Under the pieces are notes generated by a model. It made no database searches, was not told the origin of the DNA, and saw only the letters and a program-made list of their open reading frames with translations. Positions 33,595 to 44,861 of a stretch of 64,000 nt of DNA are shown piece by piece. This stretch comes from Halomarina litorea (GTDB taxonomy: Archaea; Halobacteriota; Halobacteria; Halobacteriales; Haloarculaceae): positions 682,001 through 746,000 of the forward strand of contig NZ_CP100448.1 in the NCBI RefSeq assembly GCF_024227715.1, in the 5' to 3' direction. A program made the position numbers and the translations under genes. The stretch's first letter is position 1. Every line of letters begins with the position of its first letter.

Positions 33595-34803
33595 ATGTCA
33601 CACGACAGCACGACTCGTCGACAATTCCTCGGTGGGACTGCGGTTGGACTGGTGGGGACGCTCTTCGCGGGAACGGCGGCGGCGGGTGGCGCGCCGAAGC
33701 GCATCGTCGGGACGAGCACGCCGGAGGCGGCCGAGGAGGCGCGCGACAGGGCCGAGTCGGTCGGTCGGACGCTCGACTTCGACGACATCGGCATGGCAGT
33801 CGCCGGGCGGTTCTCGGACAAGGCGGTCGAGCAGTTGCGCCGTCGTCGGGACGTCCGCTACGTCGAGGAGGACGGGACGATGCACGCCATCCACGGCGAC
33901 GCGGGGGCGCGTGGCCCGAGGAACGGCGGCGGGGGCGACGTCGGGACGACGGCCGCCCAGACCCTCGGGTGGGGCGTCGACCGGGTCGACGCGGAGGTGG
34001 CCCACGCGAACGGCGCGACGGGTGCCAGCGCCGACGTCGCCGTCCTCGATACGGGTATCGACTCCGACCACCCCGACCTGCAGGGGAACCTCGGCGCGGG
34101 CAAGGCGTTCGTCAAGGCCCGCGGGAAGTACGCCGAGAAGTGGGACGACGACAACGACCACGGTACGCACTGTGCGGGTATCGCCGACGGTATCGACAAC
34201 GGAGAGGGCGTCGTTGGCGTCTCGACGGCGGCGACGCTCCACGCCGTGAAGGTCCTCGACAAGCGCGGGTCGGGGTCGTTCTCCGACATCGCCGCCGGCG
34301 TCCAGTACGTTGCCGACCAGGGGTGGGACGTCGGGTCGATGAGCCTCGGCGCGTCCTCGGGGTCCCAGACGCTGAAGGACGCCTGCCAGTACGCCGTCGA
34401 CCGGGGCGTGTTCCTCGTCGCGGCGGCGGGCAACAGCGGTCCCTGCAGCGACTGTGTGGGCTATCCCGCGAAGTACTCGACGGTGGTCGCCGTCTCCTCC
34501 ACCGCGCCGGGCGACTCGCTGTCGGGGTTCTCCTCGACGGGTCCCGAAGTCGAACTCGCCGCTCCCGGGACGGACATCTACTCGACGGTTCCGGGCGGCT
34601 ACGACACCTTCTCGGGCACCTCGATGGCCTGTCCCCACGTCGCGGGGGCGGCCGGGCTACTGATGGCGAACGGCGACTCCAACACCACCGCACGCTCCCA
34701 GTTGGGGAGCACCGCCGAGGACATCGGCCTCTCGGCCAACGAGTCCGGCGCGGGCCTCCTCGACGTGGCCGCCGCACTCGGCCTGCCGTCGAGCGACGAC
34801 TGA
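33595..34803 (+). CDS. Tat-exported subtilisin-like serine protease (halolysin type)
   Basis: A 402-aa S8 protease. The Tat signal is TTRRQFLGGTAVGLVG (residues 6-21). A propeptide of I9 type (about 34-95; FSDKAVEQLRRRRDVRYVEED) precedes the catalytic domain. The triad lies in VAVLDTGIDSDHPDL (Asp), DHGTHCAGI (His) and FSGTSMACPHVAGAAG (Ser), with the oxyanion Asn in AAAGNSGPC. Compared with halolysins of about 520 aa, it lacks the C-terminal extension and ends soon after the catalytic domain (LPSSDD). It is an extracellular protease. Confidence 0.93.
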   Translation: MSHDSTTRRQFLGGTAVGLVGTLFAGTAAAGGAPKRIVGTSTPEAAEEARDRAESVGRTLDFDDIGMAVAGRFSDKAVEQLRRRRDVRYVEEDGTMHAIHGDAGARGPRNGGGGDVGTTAAQTLGWGVDRVDAEVAHANGATGASADVAVLDTGIDSDHPDLQGNLGAGKAFVKARGKYAEKWDDDNDHGTHCAGIADGIDNGEGVVGVSTAATLHAVKVLDKRGSGSFSDIAAGVQYVADQGWDVGSMSLGASSGSQTLKDACQYAVDRGVFLVAAAGNSGPCSDCVGYPAKYSTVVAVSSTAPGDSLSGFSSTGPEVELAAPGTDIYSTVPGGYDTFSGTSMACPHVAGAAGLLMANGDSNTTARSQLGSTAEDIGLSANESGAGLLDVAAALGLPSSDD

Positions 34804-34843
34804 GGTCGCGATTCGTCCCGTTTCGTCCTGTTTCGTCCCTCGC

Positions 34844-35926
34844 TCAGCGCCCGACCCAGGCCCGCAACTGCTCGCGCGAGAACAGCGTCGACGGTTCGTC
34901 CATGTGGACTGCTATCTCCCCGGAGAGCGCCTTCAGTCCCGCGCGCTGGACGGGCCGCGGGAGCGAGTACGCCAGTCGCACCGCGTGGCCCAGTCGAATC
35001 TCGGTCCGCAGGTCGTCGCGCCACGCGCGTTCGTAGTCGCCGAGCGTCCCCGGTCTCGACGGATCGACCTCGCGGGCGGCGTGGTCGGCCGCGCGCATCC
35101 CGTAGAGGATGCCGCCGCCGGTGAACGGCTTGGTCTGCCCGGCGGCGTCACCCAGCAGGAGGCTCCGCCGGCCCGTCACCCGCTTGGGCGGGCCGATGGG
35201 GATGAGGCCGGAACAGCGGTGGTCGAGTTCGACGCCGTACTCGGTACACAGGTCGTCGAACCGGCCCGACACGTCGTCGCCGGGGCGGGCCGCGAGACCG
35301 TACTCGACGCCTCCGTCGCCGCGCGGGATGCGCCACGCGAAGAAGCGCGGGACGGTGAGGTGGACGTCGACGAACCCCTGATGGTCCGGTTCGGCGTCGA
35401 ACCCGAGGACGCCGTGGAGGAACTCGCCGGGGTCGGGGAGACCGCAGGCCGCCCGGACCCGCGAGCGCGGGCCGTCCGCGCCGACGACCATCCGCGCCTC
35501 GTGTCTCTCGACGCCGTCCGGCCCGGTCACGACCACCTCGACGCCCTCGCGCGTCTCGGTGACGCCGGTGACGGTGTGGCCGTCGCGCACGTCCGCGCCC
35601 GCCTCGCCGGCCGCCCGCGCGAGGACCTTGTCGAGGCCGACGCGGTCGATGGCGTTGGAGATGGCCTCGCGCTTGTAGAACGGTTCGCCGGCGGTGTCGG
35701 GGCCGCCGACGTGGAAGCGCGCGCCGCGAATCTCGTTCTGGAAGAGGTCCTCGCGGGCGCCCTCGGGGACGTACTCCCAGAGGTCGAGGCTGACGTGGCC
35801 CGAACACGCGAGGGGCTTCCCCACCTCGCCCTGTTCGAAGACGAGGACGTCGTGGCCCGCCTCGGCGCTCCGCCGGGCGAACCGGGACCCCGCGGGTCCG
35901 GCACCCACGACGATGAAATCGTGCAT
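34844..35926 (-). CDS. Geranylgeranyl reductase family protein
   Basis: A 360-aa flavoprotein from ATG 35926 (MHDFIVVGAGPAGS); a TATA-like 'agatattcg' near 35953 rules out the in-frame ATG 45 bases upstream. It has the FAD dinucleotide loop GAGPAGSRFARRSAEAG, KPLACSGHVS, a second FAD motif LLLGDAAGQTKPFTGGGILYG (near 265), and a helical C-terminus. The family saturates isoprenoid chains of archaeal lipids or menaquinone, or of plant pigments; the exact substrate cannot be told. Confidence 0.88.
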   Translation of the reverse strand: MHDFIVVGAGPAGSRFARRSAEAGHDVLVFEQGEVGKPLACSGHVSLDLWEYVPEGAREDLFQNEIRGARFHVGGPDTAGEPFYKREAISNAIDRVGLDKVLARAAGEAGADVRDGHTVTGVTETREGVEVVVTGPDGVERHEARMVVGADGPRSRVRAACGLPDPGEFLHGVLGFDAEPDHQGFVDVHLTVPRFFAWRIPRGDGGVEYGLAARPGDDVSGRFDDLCTEYGVELDHRCSGLIPIGPPKRVTGRRSLLLGDAAGQTKPFTGGGILYGMRAADHAAREVDPSRPGTLGDYERAWRDDLRTEIRLGHAVRLAYSLPRPVQRAGLKALSGEIAVHMDEPSTLFSREQLRAWVGR

Positions 35927-36004
35927 CGACCGTCCATCGAACGGCGCCGGTCGAATATCTTCTGTCTTCACTCGTTGCCCCCGGTCGGTCGTCCCCCGCG
36001 TCGA

Positions 36005-36997
36005 CTACGGGACGACTGCCATCCCGCGCGGGGCCTGCCCCCGGTAGCCGTCGTGCCAGTCCACGTCAAGCGGCCGCCAGGAGCGGCCGGCGTCCGTCGA
36101 GCGATACGGCCCGTGGTTCGTCAGCGCGAAGAACTCGCCGTCCCCGCCCGGGGCGAGGACCGCCCGGAGCAGTCCATCCGGGTCCGGGAGGCCGTCCATC
36201 GTCCGCTTCCACTCCCCGTCCTCGCTCCGGTAGACGTAGGACTCGGCCTCCGAGGGGGTGTGGGCCGTCCACGCGCTGGAGGCACTCGAGACGACGACGG
36301 TGTCCGGGTCGCCGGGGTCGACGGCGACGCTCCAGCAGTAGCGGTGGTCGAGGCCGGCCTGCGAGTGGTCCCACGTCTCGCCGCCGTCGGTCGTCTCGGC
36401 GTAGCCGTCGCCCGCGGCGGCGTACAGTCGCCCCGGGGCGTCGGGGTGCGTGGCGAGGGTGTGGTTGTCCCGACGTGCCGTGGGGACGCGGTCGGTCCAC
36501 GTCTCCCCGCCGTCGTCGCTGGTGACGAGGGCCCCCGCCTCGATGCTCACCGCGAGGCGGTCGGGGTCGTGTGGCGACTGCGAGATCCAGCGGACGTGGT
36601 GAGTCTCCGGACGGGGCGGGAAGTACCACTCCTCGCTGGAAGGGAGGTCGGTCAGCCCCGGTCGCTCCGCCCACGTCTCGCCGGCGTCCGTCGAGTGATA
36701 GACCCGGGAGGGTTCGGTCCCGACCCACACCTCGTCCGGGTCGTGCGGGCTGACGGTGACGGCGGTGACGGACTCGCCGACGACGTCACCGCCCACGCGG
36801 TCCCACGTCTCGCCGCCGTCGGTGCTCCGGCGGAGGCCGGCGTCGAACGTGCCACAGAACACCCGGTCGGGGACGTCGGGCGAGGCGGCGACGCACTCCA
36901 GGTCGTGGTCGGCGAACCGCTCACGGAGCGTCCACTCCTCGTCGGTCCCCTCGAGGACGACGAGTGCGTCGCGGAGGGCGGCGTAGATGCGCGTCAT
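36005..36997 (-). CDS. BNR/sortilin-type beta-propeller protein
   Basis: A 330-aa protein from ATG 36997, supported by a TATA-like element near 37024. It has repeated BNR/Asp-box motifs S-T-D-G-G-x-T-W (STDGGETWDR, STDAGETWAE, TSDDGGETWTD, TTDGGETWDH, STDAGRSWRP), each closing a propeller blade, so about six to seven blades fill the protein. There is no signal peptide, hence it is predicted cytoplasmic. Catalytic residues of sialidases are not evident. The function is unknown; related proteins are annotated as exo-alpha-sialidase or photosystem assembly-like. Confidence 0.82.
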   Translation of the reverse strand: MTRIYAALRDALVVLEGTDEEWTLRERFADHDLECVAASPDVPDRVFCGTFDAGLRRSTDGGETWDRVGGDVVGESVTAVTVSPHDPDEVWVGTEPSRVYHSTDAGETWAERPGLTDLPSSEEWYFPPRPETHHVRWISQSPHDPDRLAVSIEAGALVTSDDGGETWTDRVPTARRDNHTLATHPDAPGRLYAAAGDGYAETTDGGETWDHSQAGLDHRYCWSVAVDPGDPDTVVVSSASSAWTAHTPSEAESYVYRSEDGEWKRTMDGLPDPDGLLRAVLAPGGDGEFFALTNHGPYRSTDAGRSWRPLDVDWHDGYRGQAPRGMAVVP

Positions 36998-37045
36998 ACC
37001 CGTCGGTCGGCGTCGGTCGCCAAAGAACCGACCGCTCTCCACCGC

Positions 37046-37393
37046 TCAGGCGCTCGCGACGGCGGGGTCGCTCTCGTACTCGTAGCCATCGAGGTCGCTC
37101 GCGGCCAGCCACGACTCGATGGCCTCGACGCCCTCCTCGCGGGCGCTCGCCTCGTCGTCGCCCGCGACGCCGACCGCGAGGGTCAGCGTCACCACCATCC
37201 GGTACGGCTCGAAGGGACCCGCGGGTTGCTCGTAGACGGCCGCGTGGTCGACGGCGAACGACCCGCCGTCCGGTTCGGTCCCGCGCAGTCGTTCGCGCAG
37301 TTTCCGCCGCGCGCTACTCCGTGCGGTCCCCTCCGTCGAGTCGCTGACCGTCACGACCGTCTTCACCGTCCGTTCGACTTCGTAGCGCGCCAC
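37046..37393 (-). CDS. Small hypothetical protein with internal pseudo-repeat
   Basis: A 115-aa acidic protein. Two similar beta-helix halves can be seen: RYEVERTVKTVVTVSDST plus a helix (ARSSARRKLRERL), and YRMVVTLTLAVGVAGDD plus a helix (ASAREEGVEAIESWL). This suggests a duplicated ferredoxin-like or dodecin-like half-fold. No family is recognised. It lies upstream of the beta-propeller gene on the same strand, 48 bases from that gene's start, and its 3' end overlaps the propeller's promoter zone. Confidence 0.65.
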   Translation of the reverse strand: MARYEVERTVKTVVTVSDSTEGTARSSARRKLRERLRGTEPDGGSFAVDHAAVYEQPAGPFEPYRMVVTLTLAVGVAGDDEASAREEGVEAIESWLAASDLDGYEYESDPAVASA

Positions 37394-37473
37394 TCAGCGC
37401 TCACCCCGGACGTCGTTCGCGTGCATGGTGGACGTGTTCGCCCCCGAGGGGATGACCGTTTCGCCCGTCGCGC

Positions 37474-38496
37474 TCACAGCGTGAGACACCCCTTGACGAC
37501 CGCGGGGTCGCGTGCCCGCTCGAACGCCTCGCCCACGTCCGCGAGGGGAGCGGTGAAGTCCACGATACCCGCCACGTCGACGCGCCCGTCGGCCAGCAGG
37601 GACACCGCCGCCGGGTAGGTGTTGCTGTAGCGGAAGGACCCCCGCACGTCGAGTTCGTCGTCCACCAGCGAGAGCACGTCGTACTCCGCTTCGGCCTGCG
37701 CCGCGAGGCCCACCTGCACGACGACGCCGCCCCGCCGGGCGCAGGCGGGGGCCGCCTCGATGGCCGGGCGCGCGCCGGAGGCTTCGACGACCACGTCCAC
37801 GCCCCGACCGCTGGTGTAGTCGTCGACGGCGCCCGCGAGGTCACCCGTCGCGTCGACGACCGCGTCGGCTCCCCGTTCTCGTGCGCGGTCGAGTTTCGCC
37901 GGGACCACGTCCGCGACGAGTACCTCCGTCGCGCCCGCCGCCCGCGCCGCGTCCATCGTCAGCAGGCCGATGGGCCCCGCGCCGGTTATCAGGACGGTGT
38001 CGCCCACGCCCACGTCGCCGCGGCGACAGACGTGGATACCCACGGAGAGGGGTTCACAGAGCGCTCCCGCGCGCGTGCTCACGTTCCGCGGGAGGGGGTG
38101 ACAGAGGTCGGCGGGCCACGCGACGTACTCCGCGAGTGCGCCGTCGTGGGGCGGCGTCGCCATGAAGCGCACGTCGGGACAGAGGTGGTACTCGCCGCGC
38201 TTGCACCACTCGCACTCCCTGCAGGGGACGCCCGGTTCGATTGCGACCCGGTCGCCCGACTGGAGGGCGGTCACGCCGTCGCCCGCGCCGACCACCTCGC
38301 CGGCGGCCTCGTGGCCGAGAATCAGGGGCGACTCGACGACGTAGTCGCCGATGCGCCCGTGGTCGTAGTAGTGGAGGTCCGACCCGCAGATGCCCACCTC
38401 GCCGACGCGGACGAGGACCTCGCCGGGCGCGGGGTCGGGTCGCTCCCGCTCTTCGAGTTCGAGAGTGCCGGGTTCGGTGAGGACAGCGACCTGCAT
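37474..38496 (-). CDS. Zinc-dependent medium-chain dehydrogenase (sorbitol dehydrogenase-like)
   Basis: A 340-aa alcohol/polyol dehydrogenase. The catalytic zinc region is CGSDLHYYDHGRIGDYV (residues 37 onward) and GHEAAGEVV (His62, Glu63). Structural zinc Cys residues are in PCRECEWCKRGEYHLC (about 93-108). The NAD site is LITGAGPIGLLTMDAARAAG (about 169-188). CGSDLHY with YDHGRIG resembles sorbitol, xylitol or threonine dehydrogenases; the substrate is uncertain. It has its own leaderless-type promoter near 38523. Confidence 0.88.
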   Translation of the reverse strand: MQVAVLTEPGTLELEERERPDPAPGEVLVRVGEVGICGSDLHYYDHGRIGDYVVESPLILGHEAAGEVVGAGDGVTALQSGDRVAIEPGVPCRECEWCKRGEYHLCPDVRFMATPPHDGALAEYVAWPADLCHPLPRNVSTRAGALCEPLSVGIHVCRRGDVGVGDTVLITGAGPIGLLTMDAARAAGATEVLVADVVPAKLDRARERGADAVVDATGDLAGAVDDYTSGRGVDVVVEASGARPAIEAAPACARRGGVVVQVGLAAQAEAEYDVLSLVDDELDVRGSFRYSNTYPAAVSLLADGRVDVAGIVDFTAPLADVGEAFERARDPAVVKGCLTL

Positions 38497-38547
38497 ACCT
38501 CGTCTACTCCTCGCGGAGGCAAAACGGTTCGTCGCCGGGGGTCCCGA

Positions 38548-41490
<2,943 letters not shown>

Positions 41491-41630
41491 CGTGTGGGCC
41501 AGGGGGCGACGGCCTACATTCCTGTCGGTTCCTCTCCGACTTGCCGACGCCAGCAACGCCGTTTTGGAGCTTCAGAAGCCCTGTCGAGGGCGACGAGCGG
41601 TTCGGCTCTCGGGCCGGTTCGCGGGGCGAG

Positions 41631-41639
41631 GTTTATTAG
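41631..41639 (+). promoter_or_regulatory. TATA element of the LURP-one gene
   Basis: 'gtttattag' centred about 28 bases before ATG 41663; it predicts a leaderless mRNA. Confidence 0.65.
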
Positions 41640-41662
41640 TGGTGACGTGACAACTGCCCCCT

Positions 41663-42238
41663 ATGAGCGGAACCCAGGACGTCATCGGTGGCCTCGACCT
41701 CTCGGCCGACGACTACGTCATCAAACAGAGCCTCGTCCGGAGCAAGTACGCGGTGACCGACGGCGACGGGAACCCCGTCCTGAAGGGCAAGAAGAAGCGC
41801 TTCAAGATCAAGGAGGAGTTCCCCTTCACGAACCCGCAGGGCGACGTGGTCTTCCGCATCAAGGCGCGGAACATCCTCGACGTGGCGGGCAACTACGAAC
41901 TCGTCGACGAGGAGTCGGGCGAGCCGTTCGCCGTCATCGAGAAGGAGTACACCCTGTTCAAGCACGTCTACAACATCCGCGACCCCGACGGGCGGATGCT
42001 CGCGCGCATCGAGTCCGAGAGCGCCGTCGTGATGGCCCTGAAGTCGTTCTCCGATATCGTGAGCATCCTGCCCCACTCGTACTCCATCACCGGCCCGGAC
42101 GGCGAGCACATCGGGTCCATCAGCGAGCGTCTCTCGCTGCGCGACATCTTCGACGTGCACGTCGGCGACACCGGCGACGCCCCCCGCGAGGCCATCGTCG
42201 CCGCCGCCATCACCATCGACGCCCTCGAAGAGGACTGA
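41663..42238 (+). CDS. LURP-one-related (Tubby-like fold) protein
   Basis: A 191-aa protein with the LURP-one/DUF567 pattern: YVIKQSLVRSKYAVTDGDGN near the start, KKKRFKIKEEFPFTNPQGD, KARNILDVAGNYELVDEESG and YNIRDPDGRMLARIE. The family adopts a Tubby/phospholipid-scramblase-like beta barrel; its function in prokaryotes is unknown. There is no signal peptide. It has a leaderless start and stands alone between uvrA (divergent) and a glycine-zipper protein. Confidence 0.8.
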   Translation: MSGTQDVIGGLDLSADDYVIKQSLVRSKYAVTDGDGNPVLKGKKKRFKIKEEFPFTNPQGDVVFRIKARNILDVAGNYELVDEESGEPFAVIEKEYTLFKHVYNIRDPDGRMLARIESESAVVMALKSFSDIVSILPHSYSITGPDGEHIGSISERLSLRDIFDVHVGDTGDAPREAIVAAAITIDALEED

Positions 42239-42289
42239 ACGGGTCCCCCTCGCCGGGACGCTGATATTCCCGCACGCGCTATCCGGGAC

Positions 42290-42550
42290 ATGACAATCGG
42301 TGCCGACGACCCCGCCGCCCCGCCCGGAGAACGCGGGGACGGGCGGGGCGAGACGGACGCGGGAAGCGCGATGGGCGCGGGGATGGGTCTCGGCATCGCG
42401 CTCGGTCTGGCCATCGGTGCGGCCGTCGGCGTCGCCACCGACGACCTCGGCCTCTGGATGGGGGTCGGCGTCGCCATCGGCGTCGCGATGGGGGCCGCCA
42501 TCGGCGCTGGTCTCGACGCGGAGTACGGCGACGCCGGGGAGGCCGAGTGA
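42290..42550 (+). CDS. Glycine-zipper membrane protein
   Basis: An 86-aa protein with an acidic head (residues 1-26) followed by two Gly-rich hydrophobic segments (MGAGMGLGIALGLAIGAAVG, about 28-47, and MGVGVAIGVAMGAAIGAGL, about 57-75) with G-x3-G spacing. Both termini are predicted inside. Glycine zippers pack helices tightly and can form oligomers. The function is unknown. Confidence 0.75.
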   Translation: MTIGADDPAAPPGERGDGRGETDAGSAMGAGMGLGIALGLAIGAAVGVATDDLGLWMGVGVAIGVAMGAAIGAGLDAEYGDAGEAE

Positions 42551-42587
42551 CGACCCGCCGCGCCCGGCGGCCCGGCGAGCGCCGGCC

Positions 42588-43151
42588 ATGATGGCCACCA
42601 CCCACGCCCTGGTCGGCGTGACGCTCGCGGCGGCGTTCGTCCCCCTCGCTCCCGAATCCGCCTCGCTTCTCGCCCTCGCGGGCGGCGTGGGCGGCACCGC
42701 CCCCGACGTCGACACCGTCGTCGGCACCCACCGGAAGACGCTGCACTTCCCCGCGTTGGGGTGGGTCGTCGCCCTGCCGGCAGTCGCCATCGCCGTCCTC
42801 GCGCCCGGTCCGGCGACGGCCGCCGCCGCCTGCTTCCTCCTCGCGGCGGCGGTGCACTCGCTGTCGGACGTACTGGAGGGCGGACGGGAACTCAGGCCGT
42901 GGGAACGGACGACGGACCGGGCGGTGTACTGTCACCTCTGTCGTCGGTGGCTCACCGCCCGGCGACTCGTCCGGTACGACGGGTCCCCCGAGGACCTCCT
43001 CCTCACTGCGGTCTTCGCGGTCCCCCCGCTCCTCGCGTTCGGCGGGTCCGTCGGGGCGGGATGTCTCGCGCTCGTCGCCCTCGGCGCGGGCTACACGCTC
43101 GTCCGAAAGCGGGTCCCGGCGCTGGTGGAGTTCGCGAACACGGGCCGGTGA
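42588..43151 (+). CDS. YdjM/DUF457-like membrane metal-dependent hydrolase
   Basis: A 187-aa protein (start ATG 42588 or the adjacent ATG 42591). The N-terminus THALVGVTLAAAF, GGTAPDVDTVVGTHRKTLHF (His/Asp-rich loop) and AAAVHSLSDVLEGG with conserved His and Asp match the YdjM/DUF457 fold, with four to five membrane segments. A CHLC pair (near residue 115) is an extra. The family is called a metal-dependent hydrolase by similarity to phospholipase C-like enzymes; activity is unproven. Confidence 0.78.
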   Translation: MMATTHALVGVTLAAAFVPLAPESASLLALAGGVGGTAPDVDTVVGTHRKTLHFPALGWVVALPAVAIAVLAPGPATAAAACFLLAAAVHSLSDVLEGGRELRPWERTTDRAVYCHLCRRWLTARRLVRYDGSPEDLLLTAVFAVPPLLAFGGSVGAGCLALVALGAGYTLVRKRVPALVEFANTGR

Positions 43152-43164
43152 GTGTCTCCAGACA

Positions 43165-43195
43165 GTGAATAACGGCCCTTTCGATAGGTATTCAC
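43165..43195. promoter_or_regulatory. Inverted repeat just upstream of the flippase-like promoter
   Basis: GTGAATA (43165-43171) and TATTCAC (43189-43195) form a perfect 7-bp dyad with a 17-base spacer, directly before the TATA-like 'gataactta' (43198-43206). The position fits an operator. Confidence 0.4.
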
Positions 43196-43230
43196 ACGAT
43201 AACTTAGGTCGGTCGAGGGATACGGGAACC

Positions 43231-44286
43231 ATGAACACACCCACGCACGACGGGTCGGTCGACGGACGGGAGTGGCGGGGGGTCCGCCGTCTCGTCACGA
43301 CCGCCGTCGTGGGAGGGGTCGTCGTCGCCCTCGCCGCCGCCCTCTTCTCGGGCACCCACTCGCTCCCGGACGGCGTCGACGGGCGGACGCTCGCGGGACT
43401 GCTCGCCCTCGCGTTCGTCGCGCTGGCCTGCTGGGGGCTCTCGCTGCACGTCGTGCTCGTGACGCTCGGCGCGGGCGTCGGCCCCGTCCGCTCCGTGGGC
43501 CTCTCGCTGGCCACCAAGTTCGTCGCGAACGTCGCGCCGTTCGGGCAGGCCGCCGGCGCGCCGGTCAGCGGCCTCCTCGTCGCCTCGGCGACCGACCTCG
43601 AACTCGAACGCGCGCTCACCGCCGTCGTCACCGTCAGTACTCTCACGAGCGCGACCGGCGTCGCTCTCGGAATCGTCGCCCTCGGCGGTGGCGGACTGGG
43701 GGGGTCGACGACCGCCCGCGTGGCTGCGAGCGCACCCCTCGTCGTGGGTCTCGGCGCGCTCGTCGTCGCGGGGTGGCGTCGCCGCCGCCGGGTCGCCGTC
43801 CTCCTCGCGGCCGTCCTCACTCCCCTCGCCCGGGTCGTCGCTCCCGTCCACCCCCGCGTGGACCCGCCGACCCGCGAGGCCGTCGCGGCCCGCGTCGACG
43901 GCCTGTTCGTCGCGGTCGAGGAGATCGCCCGCGCGCCGCGCCGCGTCGCCCTCGCGGTCGGGTTCGCCGCCTGCGGGCAGGTGCTGACCGCGACCTGTCT
44001 GTGGGTGGCCCTCGATGCGGTCGGCTCGCCCGTCGCCTTCCCCCTCCTCCTCGGCGTCCTCCCGCTGGCGAGCGTCGGGACGCTCGTCCCCTCGCCGGGA
44101 GGCACCGCTGGCGTCGAGGCGGCGCTCGTCGGTCTGCTGGTGTCGCTCGCGGGGATGGCGCTCCCGCTGGCCTCCGCGGCGGTCATCCTCTACCGGGTGG
44201 CGACGTTCTGGGCGCCGCTCCCGGTGTGTGGCGTGGTCGCCGCCGCCTTCGGCGGGCGGGACGTCATCTCGCTGGTGCGGGGATAG
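43231..44286 (+). CDS. Flippase-like membrane protein (LPG synthase TM family/UPF0104)
   Basis: A 351-aa protein from ATG 43231 (MNTPTHDGSVDG); a TATA-like element near 43202 argues against the in-frame ATG at 43165, which lies in an inverted repeat. About eight hydrophobic segments are present. Conserved stretches are LATKFVANVAPFGQAAGAPV, VLPLASVGTLVPSPGGTAGVEAAL and ILYRVATFWAPLPVC, typical of lysylphosphatidylglycerol synthase-type transmembrane (UPF0104) proteins linked to lipid or glycolipid flipping. The substrate is unknown. Confidence 0.85.
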   Translation: MNTPTHDGSVDGREWRGVRRLVTTAVVGGVVVALAAALFSGTHSLPDGVDGRTLAGLLALAFVALACWGLSLHVVLVTLGAGVGPVRSVGLSLATKFVANVAPFGQAAGAPVSGLLVASATDLELERALTAVVTVSTLTSATGVALGIVALGGGGLGGSTTARVAASAPLVVGLGALVVAGWRRRRRVAVLLAAVLTPLARVVAPVHPRVDPPTREAVAARVDGLFVAVEEIARAPRRVALAVGFAACGQVLTATCLWVALDAVGSPVAFPLLLGVLPLASVGTLVPSPGGTAGVEAALVGLLVSLAGMALPLASAAVILYRVATFWAPLPVCGVVAAAFGGRDVISLVRG

Positions 44287-44350
44287 GGGTCTCCGGTGGG
44301 GGCCACATGGCGTGACCGACCGGGGCGAGGGCGACGAGACGCTTCGTCCG

Positions 44351-44809
44351 TCACTCGATACCGGGACAGTCGTGGCTCTCGGGCAGCCTGTGGGCCGGAC
44401 AGTACGAGTCGGAGCAGTACGAGCAGGTCCGGTCGTCGACGAGGGTGTCGCCGCACCCGTCGCAGACGGCTATCGCTCTCCCGTCGGCGTACCAGTCGTG
44501 TATCACGCCGATGACGCCCTCCAACGAGTCCCCCCGCTCCGTCAGCGAGTACTCGACCCGGAACGGCTTGTCGCTGACCATCTCCCGTTCGACCAGCGCC
44601 CGCTCCTCCAGTTGTTTGAGCGTCTCCGAGAGGACCTTACTGGAGATGTCGGCCAGTTCCCGCTTGAGTTCGTTGAAGCCCATCGAACCGCTCTCTTGTA
44701 TCTGGTCGATGACGGGGAGGTACCACTTGCGACCCAGGAGGTTCCCGATGTCGCCGAGGTCGTCCCGGGACTCGTCGGTACGACCCTCGCCGGAGCCATT
44801 GAGCACCAT
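44351..44809 (-). CDS. HxlR-type regulator fused to an AN1 zinc finger
   Basis: A 152-aa protein from ATG 44809. Residues 18-110 form an HxlR winged helix (LLGRKWYLPVIDQIQESGSM, LKQLEERALVEREMVSDKPF, VEYSLTERGDSLEGVIGVI). Residues 114-150 match the AN1 finger spacing exactly: C-x2-C-x9-C-x2-C-x4-C-x2-H-x5-H-x-C (CDGCGDTLVDD to ESHDC). AN1 fingers are best known in eukaryotic ubiquitin-linked stress proteins and occur in archaea. Combined with HxlR it would make a metal-binding or partner-sensing repressor. It lies 52 bases downstream of the Bat-type regulator, on the same strand. Confidence 0.88.
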   Translation of the reverse strand: MVLNGSGEGRTDESRDDLGDIGNLLGRKWYLPVIDQIQESGSMGFNELKRELADISSKVLSETLKQLEERALVEREMVSDKPFRVEYSLTERGDSLEGVIGVIHDWYADGRAIAVCDGCGDTLVDDRTCSYCSDSYCPAHRLPESHDCPGIE

Positions 44810-44861
44810 GTGGGATACTCTCTCCCGTACACGGAAGAACCCGACTCTCGACACTACCGGC

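Noticed and set aside
34904-37618. A plus-strand open frame of 904 codons
   Set aside because: Antisense to the geranylgeranyl reductase, beta-propeller and small protein genes, all of which have clear motifs and promoters.
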